Positions 25,630 through 34,662 are shown, counted from the first letter of the stretch. The stretch: 64,000 nt of DNA from Sphingomonas sp. (GCF_019635515.1 NZ_JAHBZI010000002.1:475664-539663), one strand, 5' to 3'. Made by a program: numbers and translations. The notes: generated by a model from the letters alone, not told the origin.

Positions 25630-26213
25630 TGCTGTTCTCTCTGCTTCTCGCGTTGCAGGATGTTCCGGCAACGGCGGTCGAAGCCGAGCAGGCGATGGAG
25701 CGCGCCGCGCAGACGGAGGGGCAATGGACGGCGGTGCGCCGCTTCGCCGCGCCCGACGCGGTCGTGCTCAGCCCTCAGGCAGTTCCGGTTGCGGAAGCGT
25801 ATGGCGAGCCCGATCCGCCGCGCGCTTATCATTGGTGGATCAGCGACAGCTATGTCTCGTGCGATGGCAGGGTCGCGATCAATACCGGGCCGTGGGAGCG
25901 GGAAGGCGAATATGGTTGGTTCACCACCGTCTGGAAGCGCCAGCCGGACGGCTCGTGGGCATGGATCGTCGATTTGGGCGGATCGACCGAGACGCTGCTT
26001 GTCGCCCCGATGCAGCCGGTCACGCATAAGGCGTCGTGCGAAGGCAAGGCGCCGTCACTGGCCTTTGCTGGCCGCGGTGGACTGGGCGGTTCCGCGGACA
26101 ATAGCTTGCTGTGGCAATGGACCGTGACCGCAGAGGGCAGAGGCAGTTTCCATGCGCTGCTTTGGACCGGCACGACGTTTGAAACCGTCGCCAAATCTGG
26201 CCTCCGGCAATGA
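25629..26213 (+). CDS. Hypothetical protein, possibly NTF2-like
   Basis: 194 aa, no recognised family with certainty. The N-terminus ([23 protein letters not shown]) may be a short signal peptide. The middle (TEGQWTAVRRFAAPDAVVLSPQAV ... YHWWISDSYVSCDGRVAINTGPWEREGEYGWFTTVWKRQPDGSWAWIVDLGG) resembles the SnoaL/DUF4440 fold, in which a strand-rich W-K-x-x-P-D-G-x-W segment is usual. Two cysteines. It is coupled to folD (TGATG) and overlaps marC (ATGA), so it is almost certainly translated. Confidence 0.72.
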   Translation: MLFSLLLALQDVPATAVEAEQAMERAAQTEGQWTAVRRFAAPDAVVLSPQAVPVAEAYGEPDPPRAYHWWISDSYVSCDGRVAINTGPWEREGEYGWFTTVWKRQPDGSWAWIVDLGGSTETLLVAPMQPVTHKASCEGKAPSLAFAGRGGLGGSADNSLLWQWTVTAEGRGSFHALLWTGTTFETVAKSGLRQ

Positions 26214-26851
26214 CCGAGCTCTTCATCTCCAGCTTCATCACCTTCTTCGTGGTGATCGATCCCCCCGGCTGCGCGCCGATCTTCGCCGGGCTGACCGCGG
26301 GCACCACGTCCGCGCATCGCCGGATCATGGCGATCCGCGCGGTGATCGTCGCCTCGCTGATCCTGTTCGGCTTCGCGCTGTTCGGCGAGGCACTGCTCCG
26401 CGCGCTCGGCATCAGCCTCAACGCCTTCAAGATCGCCGGGGGGATCATGCTGTTCCTGATCGCGCTGGAGATGGTGTTCGAGAAGCGCACCGAGCGCCGC
26501 GAGGGCCGCGCCGAGAAGGTCAAGGAATCGCAGGCGCCCGATATCTCGATCTTCCCGATGGCGATGCCGATGATCGCCGGGCCGGGCTCGATCGCCTCGG
26601 TGATGCTGCTGATGAGCCAGAATAGCGGTTTCGAGCGCAATATCGCCGTGCTCGGCGCGATGGCCGCGATCCTGCTGCTGACGCTCGTCGCCCTGCTCGC
26701 CGCCGGGCCGATCATGCGGCTGGTCGGCGCCAAGATCGAAGCGGTGATCTCGCGGCTACTCGGCGTGCTGCTCGCGGCGCTGGCCACGCAGTTCGTGATC
26801 GACGGGATCAGGGCTTCGCTGGTGGCCGGGGCGGCACTGTCGGGGCACTAG
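26210..26851 (+). CDS. MarC family integral membrane protein
   Basis: 213 aa with six predicted membrane helices. MarC features: N-terminal FFVVIDPPGCAPIFAGLT, ISLNAFKIAGGIMLFLIALEM, IFPMAMPMIAGPGSIA and LLGVLLAALATQFVIDGI. The usual DPxGN motif has C instead of N here (DPPGC). Function of the family is unclear. Last gene of the yhhQ-argB-yggT-DUF167-folD run, overlapping the preceding gene by four bases and convergent by four with the GT-C-like gene. Confidence 0.92.
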   Translation: MTELFISSFITFFVVIDPPGCAPIFAGLTAGTTSAHRRIMAIRAVIVASLILFGFALFGEALLRALGISLNAFKIAGGIMLFLIALEMVFEKRTERREGRAEKVKESQAPDISIFPMAMPMIAGPGSIASVMLLMSQNSGFERNIAVLGAMAAILLLTLVALLAAGPIMRLVGAKIEAVISRLLGVLLAALATQFVIDGIRASLVAGAALSGH

Positions 26852-28698
26852 CTTGATGGCTGGTGCGGGGCGCCCGGTACCGCCGAACCCGAAGGCGCCG
26901 GGGCACTGATCTTCCATAGTTTGAACGGCGAATTCTTCGGCAGCGGCACGGGCGTCAGCCAGGCCGGGATCTTCCCCTCCATCAACTGCGCGTAAAAGCC
27001 ATTCGGCGCGCGCGAACGGTACAAGGTCGTCTCGGACATATCCGGGCAGACCAGCAGATAATCGGCCTTGTGCGCGGCCATGATCTCCCGCGCCGCCTCG
27101 GGCGTGCCGGTGAAGGCGTGATGGACGTCGAGGATCGCGCGGCCGTTGCGGTGATAGGGGCCGGCGACGCCATTCTGGTTGGTGACGGTGATCAGCCGCG
27201 GCCCCATATCGACATGGCTGAACAGGATCGAGCGCGGAAAGGCGTTGAGCGCGCGCAGCGCCGTCATCCGCGCGCAGGCCGAATTCGCCTGCGCCACCTT
27301 GTCGGGCCCGCCGCCGGCGCCGGGCTTGGAGCCGCTCGGCAGATATGGCAGCACCAATCCGGCGAAGAGCCCCGAGACGATCAGGAACGCCGCGACGGAA
27401 CCGAATACGCGCAGGAAGATCGAGCCGCGCCGCAGGAACCACGGCACCACCACCCAGGCCAGCGCGCATGCGCCGGGCACGCTCAGCATCTGCGCCGCCG
27501 GTCCGGCGCGGACCTGCCACAGCAGCATCGCCCCGGCGAAGGTGGTGAACAGGGCGATCGCCGCCCAGCCGACCACCGCCTCGCTGCCGCGCGCGCGCCA
27601 CGTCGCGACCGTCGCGCCGATGATCCCGATCACCGGCAGCACCGCGATCGGGAAGGCGGTCTTGAGCGGGTGGCGGTAGATCGGCCGCGCCTCGCGGACA
27701 TTGTTGAGCCAGGTGTTGGCGAGTTCGTCGGAGACCTGTTCGGGCCGGCCCAGGCATTGCGGGAAGAACCAGGCGAAGCCCGCGACGATCGCCGCCCCGG
27801 CAATCGCGCCGAGCGCCAGCCGGGCCAGCCGGTTGGCGGGGCTCAGCCGCCCGATCAGGAACAGCAATGTGCCGCCCGCGACCATCACCGAAAGCCATAC
27901 CGGCGTCAGCGCGTCGCAGCGCATCACCTGGTTGGCGTTCGACGCGAACAAGGCGAAGCCGAGCGCCGATCCTCCGGCAAGCGTCACGCCATAGACCATC
28001 ATCCGCCGCGCCTCGGCGGCTTCCCAGATCCAGCGCAGGGTGATGATCGCCCCCGCCATCGCGCAATAGGGCAGCATCTCGAGCCCGATGGTCAGCGAAA
28101 AGGCGCTGGAGATGCCGACGGTCGCGCCGCCCCGCGCGCGGCGCGGATCGGCGAGGCCGGCGACAGTCATCGCCAGCGCCGCGAGCTGCCAGCCATGATG
28201 GTCGATACGCAGCGGCGCGTACATCGTCATCGTCGAGGTGCAGCCGAGCAGGATCACCATCGCCAGCGGCCAGCTATAGGGCGCGATCAGCCGCCGCACG
28301 GTCAGCGACAGCCCGGTCATGGTGATCGCCAGCGGCAGCAACGGGGCGATCCCGCATGCCCAGTTCTCGGCACGCATGCCGAGGAACGGCTTGAGGATCA
28401 GGATCAGCGCCGCGATCGGCAGATCGGGCAGCCGCGACCAATGAATGTCGAACCCGCCATTGGCTGGATCGAGCCGGTAGTTGCGCAAATCGTACCAGCC
28501 CTGTCCGCCCATCCAGGCGCGGACCTGCATCAGCCGCATATTGTCGTCGGTGTCGCCGAGCATCAGCCAATAGATGTTGGCCTGGCGATTGATCAGGAAC
28601 CACGCAGCGACGCAGGCCCAGAAGACCAGCATCCAGCGCAGCCAATGCTGGCTCAGTTCATCGTCGATGCGGAAATCGCGTAGTGCCCCGAGCTTCAA
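26848..28698 (-). CDS. Large polytopic membrane protein, GT-C glycosyltransferase-like
   Basis: 616 aa with about a dozen predicted membrane helices and a C-terminal soluble region (from ~500). An acidic first periplasmic loop (LGDTDDNMRLMQVRAWMGG) followed by HWSRLPDLPIA is what GT-C enzymes use to bind a metal and lipid-linked sugar. A second motif, RIDHHGWQ, may take part. Family identity is not certain. I chose the TTG at complement 28696-28698 as start because AGGGAAG lies six bases before; the ATG at 28770 would overlap the divergent gtrA start. It is next to gtrA, a methyltransferase and a DPM-type GT2, which supports a role in sugar transfer to an envelope glycan. Confidence 0.78.
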   Translation of the reverse strand: MKLGALRDFRIDDELSQHWLRWMLVFWACVAAWFLINRQANIYWLMLGDTDDNMRLMQVRAWMGGQGWYDLRNYRLDPANGGFDIHWSRLPDLPIAALILILKPFLGMRAENWACGIAPLLPLAITMTGLSLTVRRLIAPYSWPLAMVILLGCTSTMTMYAPLRIDHHGWQLAALAMTVAGLADPRRARGGATVGISSAFSLTIGLEMLPYCAMAGAIITLRWIWEAAEARRMMVYGVTLAGGSALGFALFASNANQVMRCDALTPVWLSVMVAGGTLLFLIGRLSPANRLARLALGAIAGAAIVAGFAWFFPQCLGRPEQVSDELANTWLNNVREARPIYRHPLKTAFPIAVLPVIGIIGATVATWRARGSEAVVGWAAIALFTTFAGAMLLWQVRAGPAAQMLSVPGACALAWVVVPWFLRRGSIFLRVFGSVAAFLIVSGLFAGLVLPYLPSGSKPGAGGGPDKVAQANSACARMTALRALNAFPRSILFSHVDMGPRLITVTNQNGVAGPYHRNGRAILDVHHAFTGTPEAAREIMAAHKADYLLVCPDMSETTLYRSRAPNGFYAQLMEGKIPAWLTPVPLPKNSPFKLWKISAPAPSGSAVPGAPHQPSS

Positions 28699-28760
28699 AA
28701 TCGCTTCCCTAGTACTCCCGTCCGCATTAGGGCGGCCCGCACTTCCGGGGCAAGCGACTA

Positions 28761-29183
28761 GTGACGGCACTTCTTCGACAAATCGAGACGATGCGGGCGA
28801 GCGGGATGCTCGGCCAGCTTATCCGCTTCGGTATCGCCGGCGGTATCGCCACCGCGCTGTACACCGCCGTCTATTCCCCGCTCGCCGGTTTCCGGATCAC
28901 CTCGGAGCAGGTCGCCAATCTTGCCGGCTATTTCGTCGCGATGGGCGCCGGCTACGTCATGCACAGCAAATGGAGCTTCAAGGGCCACGGCGCGCAGGCG
29001 TCGCAGACCACCTGGCGCTTCTTCGTCGTCTCGCTGGTCAGCCTGGCGGTGAACACCTTCTGGGTATGGCTGCTGACCGACGACGCGGTGCTCAATGGGC
29101 CATGGTGGTGGCCGCTGATTCCGATATTGTTCGTGACGCCGCTCGTTACGTTCGCACTCAATCGCATCTGGGTTTTCGGCTGA
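28761..29183 (+). CDS. GtrA family membrane protein (candidate lipid-sugar flippase)
   Basis: 140 aa with four predicted membrane helices. GtrA-type N-terminus LIRFGIAGGIATALYTAVY, then NLAGYFVAMGAGYVMHSKWSF (the conserved Y-x-x-N/H-x-x-WSF), and the ending TFALNRIWVFG. GtrA proteins are thought to flip polyprenyl-phosphate-sugar across the inner membrane. GTG at 28761 has GGGGCAAG upstream; ATG at 28791 is the alternative. It is one base from the methyltransferase gene and divergent from the GT-C-like gene by 62 bp. Confidence 0.9.
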   Translation: MTALLRQIETMRASGMLGQLIRFGIAGGIATALYTAVYSPLAGFRITSEQVANLAGYFVAMGAGYVMHSKWSFKGHGAQASQTTWRFFVVSLVSLAVNTFWVWLLTDDAVLNGPWWWPLIPILFVTPLVTFALNRIWVFG

Positions 29184-29184
29184 T

Positions 29185-29913
29185 ATGGACCGCGTTGTTT
29201 ATGATCGCATGGCCGCGCACGACACCACCCATTGGTGGTACCGCGCGCGCCGTGAAATCCTTTCCGATTATCTCAAGCGCTGGGGCGCTGTGCCCGGGGA
29301 TGCGCGCATCCTCGAGATCGGCTGCGGCACCGGCCACAATCTGCCGATGCTGGCGCAGTTCGGCGATGTCGATGCGATCGAGATCGACGAGGCCGCCGCC
29401 GCCAAGGCCAGTGAGCGGCTCGGCAAGAAGATCGGCTCGTCGCCCTTGCCCGAACTGGAGGGTGTGAAGCCCGGCAGCTATGATCTGGTCGCGGTGCTCG
29501 ACGTGGTCGAGCATGTCGAGGACGATGTCGCCGCGCTCAAGGCGATCGCCACAGCGCTCAAGCCCGGCGGCCAGATCCTGATCACGGTTCCCGCGCACCA
29601 ATGGATGTGGAGCGCGCATGACGTCGTCAACCATCACAAGCGGCGCTATTCGAAGACGACGCTGATCGCCGCGCTCGATGCTGCCGGTCTCCAGTACCGC
29701 AAGCTCGGCTGGTTCAATTCTTTGCTGTTCCCGGTCGCGGTCGCGGCGCGCTTCGCGGGCAAATTGATGGGCAAGGACGACAGCGATGATTCGCCGCCGC
29801 CCAGGCTGCTCAACACCGCCTTTGAGAAGATCTTCGGGCTGGAACGTCACCTCGTCGGGCGCGTGCCTTTGCCGCCCGGCCTGTCGATCATCGTGCTGGC
29901 CTCGCCCAGATAA
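29185..29913 (+). CDS. Class I SAM-dependent methyltransferase
   Basis: 242 aa, cytosolic. SAM motif I ILEIGCGTGHN, acidic residue in IEIDEAAA, motif YDLVAVLDVVEHVEDD and LKPGGQILITVPAHQW; C-terminal hydrophobic patch LGWFNSLLFPVAVAARFAG may contact the membrane. The N-terminus THWWYRARREIL resembles methyltransferases encoded in polysaccharide loci. Substrate unknown; the location next to gtrA points to a lipid-linked sugar or glycan (inference). Confidence 0.9.
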   Translation: MDRVVYDRMAAHDTTHWWYRARREILSDYLKRWGAVPGDARILEIGCGTGHNLPMLAQFGDVDAIEIDEAAAAKASERLGKKIGSSPLPELEGVKPGSYDLVAVLDVVEHVEDDVAALKAIATALKPGGQILITVPAHQWMWSAHDVVNHHKRRYSKTTLIAALDAAGLQYRKLGWFNSLLFPVAVAARFAGKLMGKDDSDDSPPPRLLNTAFEKIFGLERHLVGRVPLPPGLSIIVLASPR

Positions 29914-30030
29914 TTTGCGCCAAATAATTGCGGTTCCGGCTGTCCTACAGTCGCCGCTTTGTGCGATGCAGGACCGATGTGCCGGGCAACTACCCCTGCC
30001 ATTTTCGCGGTGCGGGTAATTAAACTGCGC

Positions 30031-30058
30031 GGCGGCGCAACGAAATTGCGCAACCGCC
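30031..30058. terminator. Possible bidirectional terminator hairpin
   Basis: GGCGGCGCAA pairs with TTGCG and CCGCC across a 3-base bulge, with a 5-base loop, in the 192-bp gap between the convergent methyltransferase and GT2 genes. No clear T-run follows, so this is tentative. Confidence 0.3.
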
Positions 30059-30105
30059 GTGAAAAGCGTGAAGTTGGACCGGTCGAATCCCCCGCCGTTC
30101 GCGAA

Positions 30106-31155
30106 TCAGCGCTTGGGCGTCTTGGCGGGCGGCGCGGCTTCCCCGCGCGCCGCATCCTCGGCGAACTCGCGCGCCTCGGCGCTGTCCTCGAAACGATAGC
30201 CAAGCCGGGCACGGCCCATCACCGGCCCGGTCACGTCGGCGACCAGATAGATCGGGCGCTTCTTCGATTCGACATAGAGCCGCCCGAGATATTCGCCGAT
30301 CATCCCCAGTACGAACATCTGCACCGCGCCGAGCACGACCACCACCAGCATCAGCGAGGTCCAGCCCTGGATCGCATGGCCGAACATCCAGCCGCCGAGG
30401 ATGTAGAGGATCAGCAGCGCCGATGCGCCGGTCAGCACCATTCCGGCATGGCTGGCGAAGCGCAAGGGCGCGGTCGAAAAGCCGGTGATCGCGTCGAAGG
30501 CGAGCCGCAGCATCTTCGACAGCGGATATTTTGTGTCGCCCGCGTGCCGCTCGTGGCGGTCATAGGGAAAGGGAACCTGCTTGAAGCCGACCCAGGCGAC
30601 CATCCCGCGGATGAAGCGGGCCTGTTCGGGAAGGGACAGGAACGCGTCGAGCGCGCGCCGGCTCATCAGGCGGAAATCACCGGTGTCGAGCGGGATCGGC
30701 GTATCGGTGATCCGGTCGAGCATCCGGTAGAACACCGCGGCGGTGACCTTCTTGAAGATGCTCTCGCCATCGCGCTTGCGGCGGACGGCATAGACGACAT
30801 CGGCGCCCTGCGACTTCATCGCCGCGCGCATGTCGGTCAGCAATTCGGGAGGGTCCTGCAGATCGGCGTCGATCACGAGGATCTGATCGCCCGCGCAGAG
30901 ATCGAGTCCGGCGGTCAGCGCCAGCTGGTGACCATGGTTGCGCGACAGGTTGATCGCGACGAGGTGTGGATCGGTCAGTGAGAGGCGCTGCATGATCTGC
31001 CAGCTCGCGTCGCGCGATCCGTCGTTGATCAGCACGATCTCATAATCGTCTCCCACCGCCGCCTGCGCCGCCGCCGAGACGCGCCCGTGCAGCATCTCGA
31101 GGCACGCCTCCTCATTGTAGCAGGGGATGACGACGGACAGCGCGGGCCTCTTCAT
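30106..31155 (-). CDS. DPM/GtrB-type glycosyltransferase family 2
   Basis: Predicted to move a sugar from a nucleotide donor to polyprenyl phosphate at the inner membrane. N-terminal GT2 domain: LSVVIPCYNEEACLEMLH, INDGSRDASW, NLSRNHGHQLALTAGLD, and the metal-binding IDADLQDPPELL. GtrB features: DRITDTPIPLDTGDFRLMSRRALDAF. Two C-terminal helices (about 240-300) and a charged cytoplasmic tail. 349 aa from the ATG at complement 31153-31155; longer frames add 36 unlikely residues. It faces the gtrA-methyltransferase pair across a 192-bp gap. Confidence 0.93.
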   Translation of the reverse strand: MKRPALSVVIPCYNEEACLEMLHGRVSAAAQAAVGDDYEIVLINDGSRDASWQIMQRLSLTDPHLVAINLSRNHGHQLALTAGLDLCAGDQILVIDADLQDPPELLTDMRAAMKSQGADVVYAVRRKRDGESIFKKVTAAVFYRMLDRITDTPIPLDTGDFRLMSRRALDAFLSLPEQARFIRGMVAWVGFKQVPFPYDRHERHAGDTKYPLSKMLRLAFDAITGFSTAPLRFASHAGMVLTGASALLILYILGGWMFGHAIQGWTSLMLVVVVLGAVQMFVLGMIGEYLGRLYVESKKRPIYLVADVTGPVMGRARLGYRFEDSAEAREFAEDAARGEAAPPAKTPKR

Positions 31156-31334
31156 GGGCGAAGCCTTAGCGATGTTGCTGGCGTGCGTCGATATGGGCCC
31201 GCTTGGCGTCCCGCCGGCGATCGATTGCAGGAGGGCAGGTGTAGCGAGAATGTCGCCCGCCACGCGTCCGATGAGCGCGAAATCAGCGCCGGAAGCGCTT
31301 CCCCCGGCTGCTACTTTACCGCGTCGTTACCAGG

Positions 31335-31386
31335 TTGACCGTTCGCAGGCGCACAATTAGGGAAAAAATAATGCGAGTCAGTCGCA
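31335..31386 (+). promoter_or_regulatory. Promoter region with a Fur-box-like palindrome ahead of the haem-type TonB receptor
   Basis: TTGACC (31335-31340) is a good -35 candidate, followed by an A-rich -10 region. At 31372-31386 stands TGCGAGTCAGTCGCA, an inverted TGCGA/TCGCA with 5-base spacing that resembles the alphaproteobacterial Fur-site consensus (TGCGAAT-C-ATTCGCA type). It ends 18 bases before the receptor ATG at 31405. Iron-repressed expression is inferred. The remainder of the 249-bp gap 31156-31404 shows no gene. Confidence 0.55.
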
Positions 31387-31404
31387 GTAGCGAAAGGGTT
31401 TGAA

Positions 31405-33609
31405 ATGAAGTGGCAGTTGGTGGCGGGGATCAGCCTGATGGCATGTATGGCGACAACGCCGGCATTCGCGCAGGATGTTGTGCAAGGCGCCGATACCCAG
31501 GCGGAGGCTGAGGCCAAGACCGGCGACCAGACCATCACCGTCACCGCGACGCGCCAGCCGGTCGCGGTCGCCGATGCCCCCGCCACCGTTACCGTGATCG
31601 ACGAAAAGCGCATCGCCGACGAGCTCGCGACTGATATCAAGGATCTCGTCCGCTACGAACCCGGCGTCAGCGTTCCGCGCGCGCCGACCCGCTTCGGCGC
31701 CGCATTGGGTGTCACCGGCCGCGCTGGCAACGAAGGCTTCATCGTTCGCGGCATTGGCGGCAATCGCGTCCTGATCCAGGTCGATGGCGTCCGCGTGCCC
31801 GATGGCTTCACTTTCGGTGCGCAAGCGGCGGGCCGCGGCGACTATGTCGATCTCGGCCTGGTCAAGTCGGTCGAGATCCTGCGCGGCCCGGCCTCGGCGC
31901 TGTACGGCAGCGACGGCCTGTCGGGCGCGATCAGCTTCGTGACCAGCGATCCCGGCGACTTTCTCGCCGGCGGCAAGAGCATCGGCGGCCTCGCCCGGGC
32001 CGCCTATAGCTCGTCGGACAATGAGTTCAGCGAAACCGCGATCGTCGCCGGCCGCACCGGCACCCTCTCGGGCATGGTCGCGTACACCCGCCGTGACTTT
32101 AACGAGCTCGAAAACAAGGGCGTGGTCGGAGGTACCGGTGCGACCCGCACCATCGCCAACCCGCAGGACGGCCGTTCGGACGCGGTCCTGGGGCGCCTTG
32201 TCTGGGAGCCGGGCGGCGGCCACAAGCTGCGCCTGACCGGCGAATATCTCAATACGCACCTTTTCACGGATGTTTTGACCGGGCGCAGCGCCACGGTCGA
32301 TCTGGTCCAGGGGACCGACACCGGCAAGCGCATCCGCGTCGCCGCCGACTATACGTGGCAGGGCGAGGGTACGATCGACTACGCCCGCCTCAGTGCCTAT
32401 TGGCAGGACGCCGAGGACCATCAGTTCACGCGTGAGGACCGCACCCCCGCGGCTGACCGCACGCGGCTCAACACTTTCGACAACAGCGTTTACGGCGCCT
32501 CGGCCGAACTCCGCGCGGGCTTTGAGACCGGCGCGCTGGGCCACCGCCTCGTAATCGGCGGCGATGTCAGCCGCACCCGCCAGGAAGGCATCCGCGGCGG
32601 CACCGTGCCGACTCCTCCCGATGTCTTCCCGACCCGCGCCTTCCCGATCACTGACTATACGCTCGCCGGCGCCTTCATCGCCGACGAGATCGCGATCGGT
32701 CCGCTAACCCTCTATCCGGCGCTTCGCTTCGACACCTACGATCTCTCGCCCAAGCGCGACGCGCTGCTTCCGGCGAGCATGGTTGTCGCTGGCAGCAACG
32801 GATCAAAAGTCTCGCCGAAGTTCGGCGCGGTCGTGAGGCTCGGCGGCAATTTCCGCCTGTTCGGCAACTATGCTCACGGCTTCAAGGCGCCGGAGCCGAG
32901 CCAGGTGAACCAGTATTTCGAGAATCTCGCCTTTGGCTACACCTCGCGTCCCAATCCCAATCTCCGTCCCGAAAGCAGCGAAAGCTTCGAAGGCGGCATC
33001 CGCTTCACCAGCGACATCGTGAGCGCCAGCGTCACCGCGTTCAAGGCGGATTATGACGATTTCATCTCGCAGGAAGTCGTCGCCGGCACCGGCGCGCCCG
33101 GCAATCCGCTGGTCTATCAGTTCGTCAACATCAATCGTGTCGAGGTCGCGGGCGCCGAGGCCAAGATCGAAGCGCGCACGGCGAGCGGCTTCAACGCGCA
33201 GGCGGCGCTTTCCTACGCCACCGGCAACGGCTTTAACGGCGCCGGCGTGAAGAGCCCGCTGTCGACGATAGAGCCGACCAAGCTGGTGTTCGGCGGCGGC
33301 TATCGCGATCCGGCAGGAACCTTCGGCGGCCAACTGATCGCGACCTACAGCGCTCAGAAGGAAGTAAACCGCACCACCGGCGTGTGCGCGGCCACCTGCT
33401 TCACGCCCGGCGAGTTCGTGATCCTCGACGCCACCGCCTTTGTCCGCCTGACCGACGGGCTTACGGTGCGCGCCGGCGTCTTCAACATCTTCGACCGCAA
33501 ATATGCCTGGTGGAACGACGTCCGCGGCGTCGCCAGCACTTCGACGATCAAGGATGCCTATACGCAGCCCGGCCGCAATGGCAGTGTGTCGATAAGCTAT
33601 CGCTTCTGA
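31405..33609 (+). CDS. TonB-dependent receptor, haem/haemoglobin type
   Basis: Outer-membrane beta-barrel that takes up a large iron compound. Signal peptide (MKWQLVAGISLMACMATTPAFAQ), TonB-box-like ITVTATRQP near residue 43, plug domain (VIDEKRIADELATDIKDLVRYEPGVSVP...SVEILRGPASALYGSDGLSGAI), then a 22-strand barrel ending in aromatic ...VSISYRF. The HmuR/HutA-type signature FKAP...NPNLRPESSESFE is present. 734 aa. AAAGGG lies just upstream of ATG 31405. The Fur-like site and downstream DUF6607 gene support a haem role; the ligand is not proven. Confidence 0.92.
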   Translation: MKWQLVAGISLMACMATTPAFAQDVVQGADTQAEAEAKTGDQTITVTATRQPVAVADAPATVTVIDEKRIADELATDIKDLVRYEPGVSVPRAPTRFGAALGVTGRAGNEGFIVRGIGGNRVLIQVDGVRVPDGFTFGAQAAGRGDYVDLGLVKSVEILRGPASALYGSDGLSGAISFVTSDPGDFLAGGKSIGGLARAAYSSSDNEFSETAIVAGRTGTLSGMVAYTRRDFNELENKGVVGGTGATRTIANPQDGRSDAVLGRLVWEPGGGHKLRLTGEYLNTHLFTDVLTGRSATVDLVQGTDTGKRIRVAADYTWQGEGTIDYARLSAYWQDAEDHQFTREDRTPAADRTRLNTFDNSVYGASAELRAGFETGALGHRLVIGGDVSRTRQEGIRGGTVPTPPDVFPTRAFPITDYTLAGAFIADEIAIGPLTLYPALRFDTYDLSPKRDALLPASMVVAGSNGSKVSPKFGAVVRLGGNFRLFGNYAHGFKAPEPSQVNQYFENLAFGYTSRPNPNLRPESSESFEGGIRFTSDIVSASVTAFKADYDDFISQEVVAGTGAPGNPLVYQFVNINRVEVAGAEAKIEARTASGFNAQAALSYATGNGFNGAGVKSPLSTIEPTKLVFGGGYRDPAGTFGGQLIATYSAQKEVNRTTGVCAATCFTPGEFVILDATAFVRLTDGLTVRAGVFNIFDRKYAWWNDVRGVASTSTIKDAYTQPGRNGSVSISYRF

Positions 33610-33632
33610 TTCGCATTAAGGGACGAAAAATA

Positions 33633-34622
33633 ATGACCTTCAAGCTATGGGGAGCGGTGCCTGCGGCGCTGCTCCTGATTTCCGCGCCGGCAGCTTTAGT
33701 AGCGCCCGCCCAAGCCCAGACTGCCGCGAAATCGGCATTCGAAGCCGACCGCGCCGACATTCTCGCGATGGCGGGCAATTACAAGGTCAAGTTCGACATG
33801 CAGGAATCGACGCCGTGGCGCGCGGGCTACACGCCGATCCCGGCCAAGATTTCGGGCGGCAATGAAGTCGTCCGCGTGATCGAGGATTCGGGCAAGACCA
33901 TCCGGCTCCAGCATTTGCTCGTCATCGATATGGGCGAAGGCAAGAAGATGATCGTCAAGCACTGGCGGCAGGATTGGGAATATGAGCCTGCCAAGGTGCT
34001 GACCTATGCCGGCCCCGATGCCTGGGAATGGACCAAGGTGCCAGAGGCCGAGCGCAAAGGCGCCTGGTCACAGACCGTCTATCAGGTCGATGATAGCCCG
34101 CGTTATGGCGGCTGGGGTAAGTGGCAGACCGTTGGCGGGCTTCGCCGCTGGGTCTCGAACGACACGTGGCGCCCGCTCGCCCGCCGCGACGCGGTGCGCG
34201 GCCCCGATTATGACCGCTATCTGAGCGTCAACCGCCACCAGAGCGGCCCGGCCGGCTGGGTGCAGTGGCAGGACAATATCAAGATCGGCCCGGCCGCTAC
34301 CGGCGGCGACAAGCTCGAACCGATCGTCCAGGAATATGTCCTCAACACCTACACCAAATTCGACGGCTTCGACGTAAAGTTCGCCGACGATTACTGGGCC
34401 GCGACCAAGGGTTATTGGGCGGCGATCCGTGCGGAATGGGATCGAATCGCGGCGACCAAGAACGGCATCCGCATCACCGAGGAAGCCGATCACGGCACCG
34501 TTATCAGTGGCCGCGTGCTCGAGATCGCCGACGAGATCCAGTCGGGCAAGACCAGCGAGGCTGACGGCATCAGGACTGCCAAGGCGCTGATGGATCAGGC
34601 GACCAGGGCGGCTGGCGGCTAG
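33633..34622 (+). CDS. DUF6607 family secreted protein
   Basis: 329 aa with signal peptide (MTFKLWGAVPAALLLISAPAALVAPAQAQ). Tryptophan-rich core (IVKHWRQDWEYEP, DAWEWTK, WGKWQTVGGLRRWVSNDTWRPLARRDAV, NRHQSGPAGWVQWQDNIK, YWAATKGYWAAIRAEWDRI) is typical of DUF6607, which co-occurs with haem-type TonB receptors in gammaproteobacteria and alphaproteobacteria. Function unknown; a periplasmic or outer-membrane partner of the receptor is plausible. It starts 23 bases after the receptor stop and is followed by a hairpin. Confidence 0.85.
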   Translation: MTFKLWGAVPAALLLISAPAALVAPAQAQTAAKSAFEADRADILAMAGNYKVKFDMQESTPWRAGYTPIPAKISGGNEVVRVIEDSGKTIRLQHLLVIDMGEGKKMIVKHWRQDWEYEPAKVLTYAGPDAWEWTKVPEAERKGAWSQTVYQVDDSPRYGGWGKWQTVGGLRRWVSNDTWRPLARRDAVRGPDYDRYLSVNRHQSGPAGWVQWQDNIKIGPAATGGDKLEPIVQEYVLNTYTKFDGFDVKFADDYWAATKGYWAAIRAEWDRIAATKNGIRITEEADHGTVISGRVLEIADEIQSGKTSEADGIRTAKALMDQATRAAGG

Positions 34623-34637
34623 AGCCCACGCGTGAAT

Positions 34638-34662
34638 GCGGGAGGGCTTGGCGCCCTCCCGC
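34638..34662. terminator. Terminator-like hairpin between the receptor genes
   Basis: GCGGGAGGGC and GCCCTCCCGC form a perfect 10-bp stem with a 5-base loop in the 45-bp convergent gap after DUF6607. There is no T-run on either strand, so it may be a bidirectional, Rho-assisted or weak terminator. Confidence 0.5.

Noticed and set aside
29914..30105. Small gene between the methyltransferase and the GT2 gene
   Set aside because: No start with a ribosome site and no coherent frame; only a hairpin is seen.
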